DNA from: Marisa cornuarietis
Taxonomy: Eukaryota > Mollusca > Gastropoda > Architaenioglossa > Ampullariidae
DNA: 64,000 nt
Assembly: GCA_004794655.1 (NCBI GenBank)
Contig: SMMW01000001.1
Location: 9,125,501 to 9,189,500 of the forward strand
Direction of reading: 5' to 3'
Part shown: in pieces, positions 1 through 12,600 of the stretch
How the letters are laid out: every line of letters begins with the position of its first letter
Position numbering within the stretch: the stretch's first letter is position 1
Notes under the pieces: model-generated
The model's input: the letters and a program-made list of their open reading frames with translations, nothing else
Told to the model about the DNA's origin: nothing
Database searches by the model: none
Position numbers and translations under genes: made by a program

Positions 1-639
1 TTCTTTTCTCTGACTGGTGTTTCATCAGCTCAGCAGTCGCATAGTTTATTGGCAATGACTCTGAACTCTTTACAAGGGGTATAGGGCTTATTCCATTCAT
101 CCACCAGGAGTACTCATAACCTCTTCTGAACACCAAATGAGCATTCTATCATTTGATATTAAATTGCATGCATAAAATGATTATGTTATTGTGTAAGTGG
201 AAGAGGAGAATGTTATTAGGTCTTTACAGGCAGTGGACACATAAGAATTCCTTTATGTTCTTTTGCAGAGCAAGGTAAAGGAGAAGTCCATGCATTATTT
301 ACCAAAATTGACCACATCCCTTCAGTCAAACATTGATAATATTTACATTTGTTTTAAATAAAAAAAGCTCCCACAAAATGGACTCCATATACAATACATG
401 CCATTTCAAAGCATGTCTTTTTTTGTTTAGCATGATCCATTTGCAACAGATCTGGTTTAGTGTCCACATTACGGTAAAGCTGAAACAAAAATTGAATGTA
501 ATATTGTATTAATTCCCAGATATATTCTTCTTTGATATTATCCATGTTACATCAGTCTAGACAGACTATCCACAGATGATGACTATTAATAAAAGTTTTT
601 TAAAAAATGAGTGAGCTGTTCATCTGTTTTTTTTGAAAG
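1..639. other. Intronic DNA left of the first visible PHF10 exon
   Basis: No exon, repeat family or RNA gene was recognised here. The stretch is AT-rich and ends in a polypyrimidine run (about 625-634) followed by the AG acceptor at 638-639 of the first visible PHF10 exon. Upstream PHF10 exons for the N-terminal hundred or so residues must lie further left or were not recognisable. Confidence 0.5.
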
Positions 640-3600
640 GGCTGACAGCACTGAGGAGTGATGAAGTGTATGACCTAATGATGAAAGATTACCCTGAGAA
701 ATATCATGTAAGTATTTTGAGCTTCAGCATTATTAATGATTTTTTTATTTGGATAATTGATTGTCATTTCAGTTTGTTTAGTGTTCATCACTTTTGGGGG
801 CTTTGTTTCTGGGTCTGATTTTTGAACTTATAAGGATTGTGTTAAATAATTTAAATTTAATCGTTGTCAGCAAATGCTGACAAAATAAATACATCATTTG
901 ATATTGTTATGAAGTATTCTTCTGATTTGCTGGATCATGATCACCTTTTTGATAAAACCAATTATTGTGCAATAAAAATACAATAAGATAAAAATGTATT
1001 GCTACGTAGCATAACTCTAGAAACATATCTTAATGATGGCTTTCACTCTCTTGACAATCACCATTCATACATTTTCTGATGGCACTGCTTGTACTATTAT
1101 ATGTACACACCTATATAAGAAAAAAAAATCAAAGAGCTGTCCTTGAGTGTAAATATGTGACTGTTTTAATGTGTTCATTCCCATGCCCATTATTGTTAAT
1201 ATGCTGGTGTGAGTTGTCTTACTAGGCATTTTCATCATGTCAAGAGCTCATTTATGGACTTACCTCACGGATCAGTTATATTTTTTAATTCCTGCTGACG
1301 TATAACTGTTCATTTGCTTATTTGGATCTAACCTTATTTGTTTGGAAGGAATATGCAGCAGTTCTACATGAGCGAGAAAAGCAGACAATTAGTGACAAAC
1401 ACAAGGAATATGAAGTAGTAAGTATTGTGTTAAAACCAGTTACACTTCACATAACTTATCTGGAGGTCAGAGATTCAGATATACAAGAAATAAAATGTTT
1501 CCCATTTATTTGCTCTGTGAATGCTGAAAGATTTTGATGCTGATTGTTCCAGAAAAAGTGTACTACCTTAATTTACTAACTGTCAAAAAGTAGCATTAAG
1601 AAATAAGTTGTGCATTCCAGTAAGCAAGAGAGTTTGTGTGTGTGCATGTGTGCTTGCTTGATATGTGTACTTTAATACTGTTTCTTGTGAATGGTTAGTC
1701 TCAACCCAAGCTGGAAAAGAGCAAAATGGCAGATTATATGAAAAAGGCAGCAAAGTCAGCAGCAGAATATAACATCCATTTCCAGAGAGAACGCAGAGAG
1801 GAGCGGAAGGCTTACTTTGATCTTCAAACATTTGTAAGAAAATTTTCTTGTCATCTGCTTATTAAATTATTGGTTATATGCAGCTGTTGCTTGGAAGGAT
1901 TATTGAGGCAATAATCCTCTTTCCTTCGTGTATTTCTCAACCAGTGTTGCTTTTATTTGTACCATATTTTATTGCTTTAGAGCATTTTTAGACTTTTTCT
2001 CACTAATAAGGACATTAAAAGTAGACAAGAGTTTCAAGATGAAGAAGAGCCATGATCTCAGAAACTAGACTCTGCTGAGACATGGTTATTTATTTATTTA
2101 AACAGAGGGCACATAGATTATGATGTTCATCTTGTCTGGTAGGTCACATTGTGTAGTGATTCCTTAAAAGAGTCTGTCATATTTTCCTAATTGTGATATC
2201 AAGTTGAGTAACATAAGAACAAGAGGGTTCATAAATACGCATATTGCCTTCTCTATTTTGAGTCAGGAAAGTCACATGTCTATGGTTGATTGTTAGTGGA
2301 AAGTAATAATAATGTTATAATAATAAGAAATGTTTATTTATAGTGTCTTATCCCACCAACAAAAGATGGAATCAAGGCATTTAAATGCATAAAGTTTCAT
2401 GAGTTTACATTTATCGGTAAGCATCAAATGCATCTTATAAATATCTGCTTTGGTTCCCATAGCACCCAATGTGCCACTGCAACCAAAGCAAATATTGAGA
2501 GAAGGAACAACAACTTACCCATGAGCAAGAAAGGTACTGGTGGGATATTGTGGGATTGGAAGAGGTCAGATGGCCAGGATTTGGGGAGACAGCAATGAAC
2601 CACAAACTGGGGTACAGTGGGGAAGACGCCAGATACAAGCATGGCATGGGCTTCCTCGTACATAGAGCTGTTGCTATACACCCATTTTCAGCAGGCTGGT
2701 CCCCATATGTGTCTTTGCCAGGCCTCACAATGTCACCTTTGTCCAAATATGTGCTTGACTTCCATGCATGGAGACAACAAAGGGGAAGAGTTTTACCAGT
2801 GGCTAGGCAAGGCAGTACTGAGAAAGGACATCCTCATTGTACTTAGTGGCTGGAATTCCAAGGCTTGCCCAGATGCCTGCCAGCAATAGGCAGGAAGAAT
2901 AGGTAAATTTGGCCTTGATAAAATCAATGACAGACGTTTCAGATTCCTAGAGTCTGCACAGAGTCATCGACTCACCTTAGCTAACACCTTATATGCCCAC
3001 AAAAAAATTGAGAACGACCCCTTGGCACTCACTAGATCCACAAACAGATCAGCTTCATCCTGCTGCTTAGATGTTTCAAATCTGGCATCAGCAAGGCCAA
3101 AACAAGGACATATTAAGGTATTGATAATATGCAGTGACCATAGCCTTGTCTTAATGAGCATGAAAGTGAAGTGCCACTCAAATATTTGCTGAATTTGTTT
3201 TGATTTAGAGATGCAGAAAGACCCAAATTTTGCAGGTCTTTAAGGCCACAGCTGTAGGTATGTTGGTGAAATATGATACAGACACCCTCACTGGAAACAT
3301 CAAAGAGGTGCTACTGTCAAGAGCCCAGGATGTGCTAGAGTATAGAAGGAAGAAAAAACAACCCTAGGTCATGGATGATAATGTAGATTTCTGTGACCAA
3401 AGGAGGGCCTTTAAGAGAGGTAAAGCAAACCTGAAGTAGCATCCAGATACAAAGAAGTGAATTGTGCAATCAGGAAACGGACGAAAGCAGCTAAGGAGAA
3501 CTGGATCGAGGATCAATGCCAGACCATAGAGGAGGGAATGGCATGGGTGATAGCAAAAATGCCTTCCAACTACTAAAGACCCTCACAAAGATTGTTCAGC

Positions 3601-6600
3601 ACATGATCCTTGCCATCGAAGACAGCAATCGCCACCTTCTCACAGAAAGCTGTAGTGATAGACTGAATATTGCAAAAACCTGTACAACTTCCAGCTAAAG
3701 AAAGGTGCTAACATCCTTCAAAACAACCAGGCATTAACCAGTGAACCTGCAGACCTACCAGTCCTATGGGAAGAGTTTGAAAAAGTGGTACGCAGTCTAA
3801 AGAGAGGAAAGTCCCCTGGCATTAACAACATCCCAGCTGAGCTGCTCAAGCAGGATGAGGAAGAAACAACAAAAAAATAGATTTCATCACTATTCATGCC
3901 ACTTACAAAAAAAAGCAACACAAAACTGTGCCAGAACTACAGAACCATAAGCCTTATTGGCTGTCCTAGCAAAGTCATGCTGTGGGTAATACAGAACTAC
4001 ATCAGCTGAGGAAACTGCTAGCAGAACAGGCTAGCTTCAGATCAAGTAGGAACACAATTGAGCAGATCTGTAACTGTCAAATCCTGATAGAGAAGCATCT
4101 TCAGGATTAGCAGGACCTCTGTCACAACTTTACAGACTTTAAAAAGGCTTTTGACATAGTCTGGCATGAGGGGCTGTAGCATGTAATGGGAAAATTGAAC
4201 ATCAAAGGCGGTCTCGTCCAAGTCATCAAAGCACTGTATAATAGCTCAGCAAGCACAGTATTGCTGGATAACCAAAGAGGAGGTTACTTTGCTTCTTGGA
4301 GAACATCATGCTCAGAATCTCATAACCACCAAACTTCCATTTCCATTGATGGAAGGCCAATTTTCAACCTATTTCCAGACAGCATTGATTTGATAGCAGG
4401 CACTAACAAAGAACTAACATGACTATACTAATACATGAACTTTCTCTATTTGTTGGGACAGTGCATCAGAAATATCTTTTTGTTTTTTGTAGACTTGGAA
4501 ACATTTGCTTTAAGGTCTGATGCAAGTCAGTATTGCTTAGAAAACAGGCCTCAGTATTCGCTTCAGGTCATGGTTTGTTCTCAATATCTCCTGAAAGAGT
4601 AGGTTGGCAATACTAACAACCAGCAGCATTCATTGTGCATGCAAGGTCTAAGTCTTGCTGTGTATACTCAAGGAGATTCACGCAGGGTCAAACACGTATG
4701 CCCAAAATGTCCACAAACAATCCTGAAATTTAAGCACTCTACAGGCATGGTTTCTGGGCACAAATGTGTTAAACAAATGAGTGTGTAATTAAACATGAAA
4801 ATTAATCTAAGTTTGAGAGAGAGAGAGTAGTAGAAGTTGCAAAAGTTCTCACCACATATAGAGGCACATTAGGTTTGTTGAATATATGTTACAAGAATGC
4901 CTTAAACACATTACAGTTAAAATCTAGGTAAGTATCATCAAACTTACATTCACAAACTTACATGTACACCTCTGCTAAACTATCATGTTATTTCTTTTCA
5001 ATGGCATTTGCATAATATAACAACAAAAGATCGATTTTGCAGTTGGTTCAGTACCCTGAAGGCAGATACAAGAAGCTTTTTCCAGACCTGACGAAACCCA
5101 GTTCCTATCCTGCTGCTCTTATACCTGGTCAATTCCAGGAGTACTACTGCAGGTATTGTCTGTTTCCCTTTAATTCATGCTGATTCTTGTTAGGAAATGG
5201 AATCTTACATGATTACAAATGGTACAGTAGCTAAAAAAAAATTAAAGTGGATAACAATACATGCCAGTCAAAGAACCATCAGTTGAAAAGCATTTGAGGG
5301 GATGGTTGAATGTCTTGGAAGTACAATTAGTAAAGACAGGAGGCACAAAAGAGGACATTATAATTCCATATACATAAAGCCAGGGCCCACCCAAGATCAC
5401 TGCAACTTTTCCCTAGACTAGACACAATCAACACCAGAACTAAGTCCATAGTAGAATGTCACCTTTTACACAGCTCAGAATTAAGGTCTGTACCTGTCCA
5501 CTTTCTGCAAGATCAATCATGTGTTAACAAGAGCCTTTAGAAGAATCCTTTCTCAAGTGGTTTGACAGAGTTCCATGTAAAATGCTGTGAGCAGTAACAA
5601 AACAACATCCCAGGGAAAAGTCAGTGAGGAAGGAAGGGTGGGTGTTGGGTATACATGGTGCTGAGTGGTTTCCAGTATCTACAGGGAGACAGTTGACTGC
5701 AACCCCAAAGGAAAGAAAAGGAGCCCCCTAGACAGACCTGGAAATACAGTCGGACCTCGCTAAGTCAAACTCAAAGGGACCCGCAAAAAAATTCGACTTA
5801 CGGAGTTTTTGAGTTAGGGAAAATGGCGTAATAGGCGCAGGTTAATCATAGACAATGTTTTTCCGGCTTAATTGCTGTATTATAACCGCTTGTTATACAG
5901 TATTATCGTTTTATATGGATGTGTGTACTGTATTACAGTACTGTACTATCGAACAGTACAATCAATCAGCTCACCTTTAGAGAAAAAAGTCTGTTAACTT
6001 CGTTTGGCGTCGATGTGCTGACGCATCTCGCTCCAAAATCTCCTCAATCTCGTCAATGGAACGGAACACATTTTCCTCGAGATTCGGCGTAGATTTCAAG
6101 AATCTGCACAGTGTCTCAATAGCCTGCCTCGCTCCTTTTCGACTGGGGGCAGGATGTGTATCACCATCTTTGTCGTCCCGATAAGAGACTGACAAAGTGT
6201 AGAAAACGTATTTTTCACATGGAGTAAGTTTGCGTGTGAACCACCAACGGTCCACTGGTCAAGTTACACCACCGCCACCGCCTGAAAGGATGGTCAAGGC
6301 TTGTGGCCATAAATCTTGGCCAGTGATGCGCGGCCCGCCGACTTGAAGTGGCCGTGGGAAAAGTCTAGTGTCGGCCAGTTCCCCTGAGTCGGTCAACTTC
6401 AAAGTGGGGACTGGTGTGAGTCAGTTAGTTGTCCACTGTGTAACAGAGCACGCAACGAACCTTTTACACAAAGATGAAAGGAAAATGGGATAAAAGTGTC
6501 TTTCTTGAGACAGTTTGGAACATAGCTTGGAACAGTTTGAGACATAGTTGCGTCTGGTTGGTGATGACTCAAAATTCGACTTACGGAGGTTGGAAGCCAA

Positions 6601-9600
6601 AAAATCTTCGAGTTAAAGAGATCTAAAATACATTGTTCTTAAGGGAATTTGACCGGGACCTAACAATTAGTTCGAGATAGGGAGGTTTTCGACTTAGGGA
6701 AGTTCGACTTAGCGAGGTCCGACTGTATACAGGAGCTGAACTTTTCTTGTATAGAAGCCAAAAGAACTTTCGAGATGGAGAAAAGCGAAGGACAGCCCTT
6801 TGGACCCTAAAGCAATGATTATGATTGTACTGATGTCAGCTGTGATTTGAAAATGTAAAAGTCTGATAACATAAATAATAATAATAATAACGTTCTCTTG
6901 TATAACACTTTGTCCCTACCCTAAGGGCAAGCTCAAGGCGCTTCACAAAAATAAATACATTTTCACAGCACGGTCTACAGAAAACTCCTTGATATCCAGA
7001 TTTTCAGCCCCGTAGTCTCCTGATACGACGTTGCACATTATTCCCTCTGAGCAGTTGCCAAATGTCTTATCACATTCGAAGCCAAATGAACCCACATAGC
7101 AAGCTTCTTTACAGAAAAGTAACTTCTATCCTACACCACACCCTGTCTCACACCTGCCATCATCGATGTTACACAGACTGTGTTCTGTGCAGGTGCCACA
7201 TATGTTCTTGCAAATCATGCTGTGGTACCAGTACCTTCCCTGATATCCAGCATGCAGTCGATTGGACATTTTCCTGTTACAATGGTGCATGTTGTTCCCT
7301 CAGAGCAGTTGCCACATGTGCTGCTACAGTTGGGACCATACTTTACACTAGGGTAGCTTGTATCCTGCAGCACATTCTTTGTCACAGCTGCTGGTAGAGA
7401 AATTACACGGACTATTTTATGTACAGTTGCCACATGTTTCCTTGTAGCCTGTGCTGTACCAGTTGTACATAGTTTAATGCAGGATGGCGGCTGATATCCA
7501 GCACTGCATAACCATAAACAATCTCCTGATGAGGCATCGTAAGTACTTCCTTTGGAACACCTACCACACGTAAAACCTTGATAACCTCCTGTCTTTGCTT
7601 GATAAACCTTTAACAAAATAATTGCAAAGTGATGCTGTGTGCTAATAGAGATGTAAACTTATCAGGTAAAGTCTTCATGCTTTAAATTGGATTCTGCTTT
7701 TTATTTAGTATGGATTTACAGGACTGTTTTGTGTTTTTGATAGGAAGTATGAAATGGGCAAAGAGTGTATTAGCAGCTTGGACAGTTTTGGTCTAATCAA
7801 TGTTTCTTTTACCAATACTAGTTTTAACAAAAAGAAAACATTTACAGTAAAGGCTGTGTACATGAATCCAAATGTCAACAATTAAGCCAATAAGAAGATT
7901 TTTGATACGTTGATAAAACTGTAAGAAAATGGCATTGGTGATAACCATTTTCTGCAGGAAAATCTTATTATTTTTGTAAATAACATTTTTTGCAGATCCA
8001 CGTTATGTTTTGCTGTAGCTTACATGTACATGTTTCACATTTACAGCTATACAGGTGATGAGCTTCGGTACTTTCCACTGAACACAGCTCTTTATGACCC
8101 ACCTAAGAAGATAAAGAATACGCTTGCTCAGCCTTCCGCCAGCGAGTCTTCATCCGATGATAATAGTGAGGTATAGGTTGGTCTACCATCAGACTAAATT
8201 TGGTGTGTGTGTGTATGCACGGTCTGATGCTTTTCTAGTCTGCGCATTTACAAAGATTTAATTTATATAGCAATTTTTACAGGGATTTTTATTAAATAAT
8301 AAAGCTAATGCTGAACAGATTTTTTCTATAACATTTGGAAAAGACTAGACAGAAAAGCAAATGAAGAAAGTCAGCTATTTTGAAGCCTTTTGGATGTATG
8401 GAGAAATCTGGTAATGCACCATGTGTGATATGATTTGTCCGAGTCCCAGAGTCCAGCTCAAGCCATTGTCTCCCAAAGTTTAAAAAAATTTTCAATAGTT
8501 GAATCACCTTCTTCAGAGAACATAAGGGGTTGGGGAAGGTTAATAGACTGTCTGAAAATTAAATAGTGCTTGATTCTTGTCAGGACAAGAGTGGATCAAC
8601 CTCTGAAGATGGCAATCAAGACACAGGCAGCTGCGACTCAGATGGAGTGACAACTTCTCAGAACATGTCTTCGGCTCCAGCCACCCCGGCACCTCTTCTT
8701 CCATCTATGCAGACACCAAGCAAAACGCCAGGCAAAAAGACAAATAAGAAAGTGACTAAAATTCGTACTAAGTGTAAGAAAAGTCTGGAATCTGAAGCTG
8801 GTGAACCTAGTGAAGCTTTGCCAGCGGCTGAAGCTTCAGCAGTTGTGACCGAGTCCACTCAAGTTCAGGTGTGTACATGCATGATGATAGGCTTTTGGGT
8901 TTCAATTTAGGTCACGTATTCTTACTATATGATACCTAGCTTGCTACTTGTTACTGAGCTATCTTTATATGTGGAATGCAGGAAAAAATTCTGCCCTCTG
9001 CAGTGACATGGTGAGTTTTTCCCATACCCTTTTTATATTAGTCAACAAAAATCAGAATTCTTAAGCAGGAAGAATGCAGTATTGCTCCTTTGCAGGTCTT
9101 TGGTAATTTTTAAACTGCCTTTTCACAGAACTCTGGTTTATCATTAAAAAGAAAAAAAAAATTTCTTTTTGATCACTTATAATTGCTCTGCATGCACCAG
9201 AAATTGACACTAAATATTGTCAGACATTTTGAACTACATGTGAAGATCAGGTAAAAATAAATGTCCTGTTGATGGACCATGTGCTGGGGCATTATACAGA
9301 TTAAGAGTGAACTTCTTAAATGAAAATGTGGCAGTAGGATTAGAATACAAACTCGCATTCTATCTATATCAAATTAAGTATTCAAGTTGACATAAAAATC
9401 TTGTTTGCTTACTTTCAAAGCCACCATCCCATCAGTGTTTTCTATTATGTAGAAATTTCCATAAAGTAAAAGTAAACCACAAAAAAACAATTTGCCATGA
9501 GAGCTTGAAAATTTGGCATTGGGAGTGAAAAAATAAAGTTGGAGCTCTAATGACATAGAACATTGTATAAGAAACCAAACACATAAAAGCTGGAAGTTTA

Positions 9601-12600
9601 TTGTTTTCAGATGTCAAAAGCAGGTTTACATGCTTAAAAAATGTGGCATTAATAATTAAAGCCAAAAAATTTTAAAAAAATTAAAGCAGCTTATTGATAT
9701 CAAGAGAATATTAACATGTACATTGTTGTGTCCTTACCTACATGTAGTTGATAAAACGTCAATAATTTTATCAAGGTGCCTGCAAACCAATGATTTTGCA
9801 GACAACAATGGGTGTCTAAAAGCATCTTACATTTTATGAATTGGAAACACTGCTCCACCCAAGCTCATGGGTGTCAAAAGATCCATTGGTTTTTTTTCCC
9901 CCCCAATTTTCCAACATGACTACAGTAGTAAGAAAGATGTGTGAAAGTCAGTTTACACGCTGTCTTGATATGCACTGCTGACACATTATGTTGCAGACAG
10001 AAGACAGAGATTCATGCCGTATCTGTAAGAATGCTGTTTACCAGGGCAGGAATAAAAAGGTAGAAACCAAGATGATCAGATGCTCAGAGTGTGGAAAAAT
10101 TGGTAAGCTGTGCTATGATTCTGTATTTGTTTCTGGGTGCAATGCTTTATTTGCATCTGACTCTGATGTTGTCTTTGTCTCTAATAGTTGAAGCAATTTA
10201 ATATCAAATACAGGCAAAATCTTGATAAAATAAATTCTGATATAACAATTTTTTTCAATGTAACAAACTAAAAATTCAAGTCCAATGTGAAACAAATGTC
10301 TATTTTAATGAACTTTTCTTGGGATGTCACAGACTAGGCACTACATTATCTATGCTGTTGAGAATTCTCAAAGATCATGAAAAAATAGCCCTGTAATCAG
10401 TTTCAAGGAAGTCATCTTTGTCATGCGCATTAAATAGATTTGAGTTTGTATGCACACTCAATCAATCATACTTAACATGCAGACTTCTTTTGTTTAAGAA
10501 ATGACTATTTATCCCAGAGGGCAATTAGATGTTGCTCTATATGGAAGCACGACAATAAAACAACAGTACCACAACACGTTCATATCTGCTTCACCAAATA
10601 GACTCCCATGCAATCATGGTACATGTTTACATATGATCTACATTCATTCACACAAAGTAGTGTTCAGAAGTAGCACGACCGAAACAACAAAGGATAGCCT
10701 TAGCCTGTTGTTCCTGCACTCAGGTTCACAGAATCAGCAGTGTTGGAAGTGTCTGCTTGTTAAAAAGCGTCTGAAGATCACTCTGGGCTGTCCTGATAAT
10801 TTAGGACCAGGTGTATACACCACAGTTAAAGCTGCTCTTGTCCTTCACCGGTAAACTGTTGTAACAACAGATAAACAAGGACACCACATTCTCTATATAG
10901 AATCTATATAAAATAGCTGAAGAAATCTCTGCGAGACTGAGAAAGACTTTAGCTTCCAGAGAAAGAAGAGGCACTGTCGAGCCTTCTTCGTTATAGCCTT
11001 GATGTCGGTATCCCAGCGGTCTCCTGTCAAAAATGGTGCCCATGCATTGACCATACATTCCACCTCCTTGTCATAGATGACAGTTATGGGACTTGGAAAT
11101 TAAAGACAATCTCTTTAGTCTTACATTAAATTCTAAGAAATTGTCATCGCACCAATTCATCCAAGGCTACACCATGGCTATCTACTGGCCCTCTAATAAG
11201 AGAGAGCAGTGCAGCGTCATCAGAGAATTTGACGAGATATTCACCCTCGTTTTTCTCAGCCATCTAAACTGCATAATGCTAATAAAAATAACCATTTCGT
11301 GTCATGTACAGCAAAAGTGGTTAAAAGTCTGTCAAAGCAAATCTGCTGGAGAGCAGCATGAGACTAAAGCACAACTTACTTACTTACTTACTTACTGCCC
11401 GTTATGCCTGTCGGCATGTAGGGCAGCGACAAAGGTCCTCCACTTTTGTCTGTCCTGGGCCAGCTTCCCCATAGTGCCCCAGCTGTGATTTAGGGTCTTC
11501 ATTTCTGCCTCCACGGTTTGCCGCCAGGTGTTCTTGGGCCGGCCTCGCTTGCGCTTTCCCTCTGGGGTCCAGTGTAAGGCAGTTTTTGTGATGGAGTTGC
11601 CTCTGATGACATGGCCAATCCAGCGCCATCGTTTCTTCATCAGGATGGTGTTCATACTCTCTTGCCCACACTGGGCAAGTAGCTCTTCGTTGGAGATTGT
11701 TCTTGGCCAGAAGATGCCCAGGATTCTTCTCAGGCTTTTGGTGTGGAAGACTGACAGTTTGTTGAGGTCGCTGTCAATCATTCGCCAGCACTCCGAGCCG
11801 TACAGGAGAGTGGACAGGACAAGGCTCTGGTAGAGTCTCAGTTTGGTATGGGTGCTGTACTGGGCTGACTTCCAGATGTTGCTTAGGCTACAGAAGATGC
11901 CCCTGGCCTTGCTCAGTCTGCTCTGGATGTCACGGTCTGCTCCTCCATCCTGCTTGACCACGCTGCCCAAGTATGTGAAGTTTTCAACCATCGGCAGGTC
12001 TTCTCCCTCTATGTTGATCTTGATCGGTGTTGAATTGGTGGTGTTGAGGGTCATCACTTCTGTCTTTGTCCGGCTGATGTGCAGTCCGACCTGCTTCGCA
12101 AAGGTGTTCAGGCGAGTCGTCGTCTCCTGCATATGTCGATGGGTGTGTGACAGCAAGGCCAGGTCGTCGGCAAAGTCTAGGTCTTCTAAGTTCTTGGAGA
12201 GTGTCCATCTTATGCCCCTTGGTTCATCCTCCGTTGTGTGGCGCATTACCCAGTCAATGACAAGGTTAAAGAGTAGGGAAGACATCACGCAGCCTTGTCT
12301 CACTCCAGTCCCGACCTCAAAGCAGATGTTACTGTCACCAACGCAGCATGAAAAGTTCGTATAGAAGCTTTTGATCAGCAGCACAATTTCCATTGGTATT
12401 CCGTACGCTCTCAGGATGCGCCAAAGGCTTTCTCTGTGGATGCTGTCAAATGCCTTCTGGAAATCCACGAAGTTAATGTAGAGCTGTCTCTGCCACTCTG
12501 TACACTGTTCAATGATGTTGCGTAGTGCAAATATCTGATCGGTGCATCCTCTTCCTCTACGAAAACCAGCCTGTTCTTCTCTAAGTTGTGCGTCCGTTGC

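Larger units (their letters stand above)
5300..6815 (+). mobile_element. Decayed RTE-type LINE 3' portion, interrupted by a Tigger-like insertion
   Basis: From about 5300 the + strand reads as a degraded RT C-terminal half ([13 protein letters not shown] at 5315-5340, [14 protein letters not shown] at 5530-5570, [16 protein letters not shown] near 5705-5745) with stops. The reading breaks at 5745 and resumes at 6728 with GAELFLY and a [17 protein letters not shown] terminus near 6775-6815. The interruption is the element at 5747-6725. It is probably a second copy of the family at 2460-4420, or the 3' half of the same one. Confidence 0.7.
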
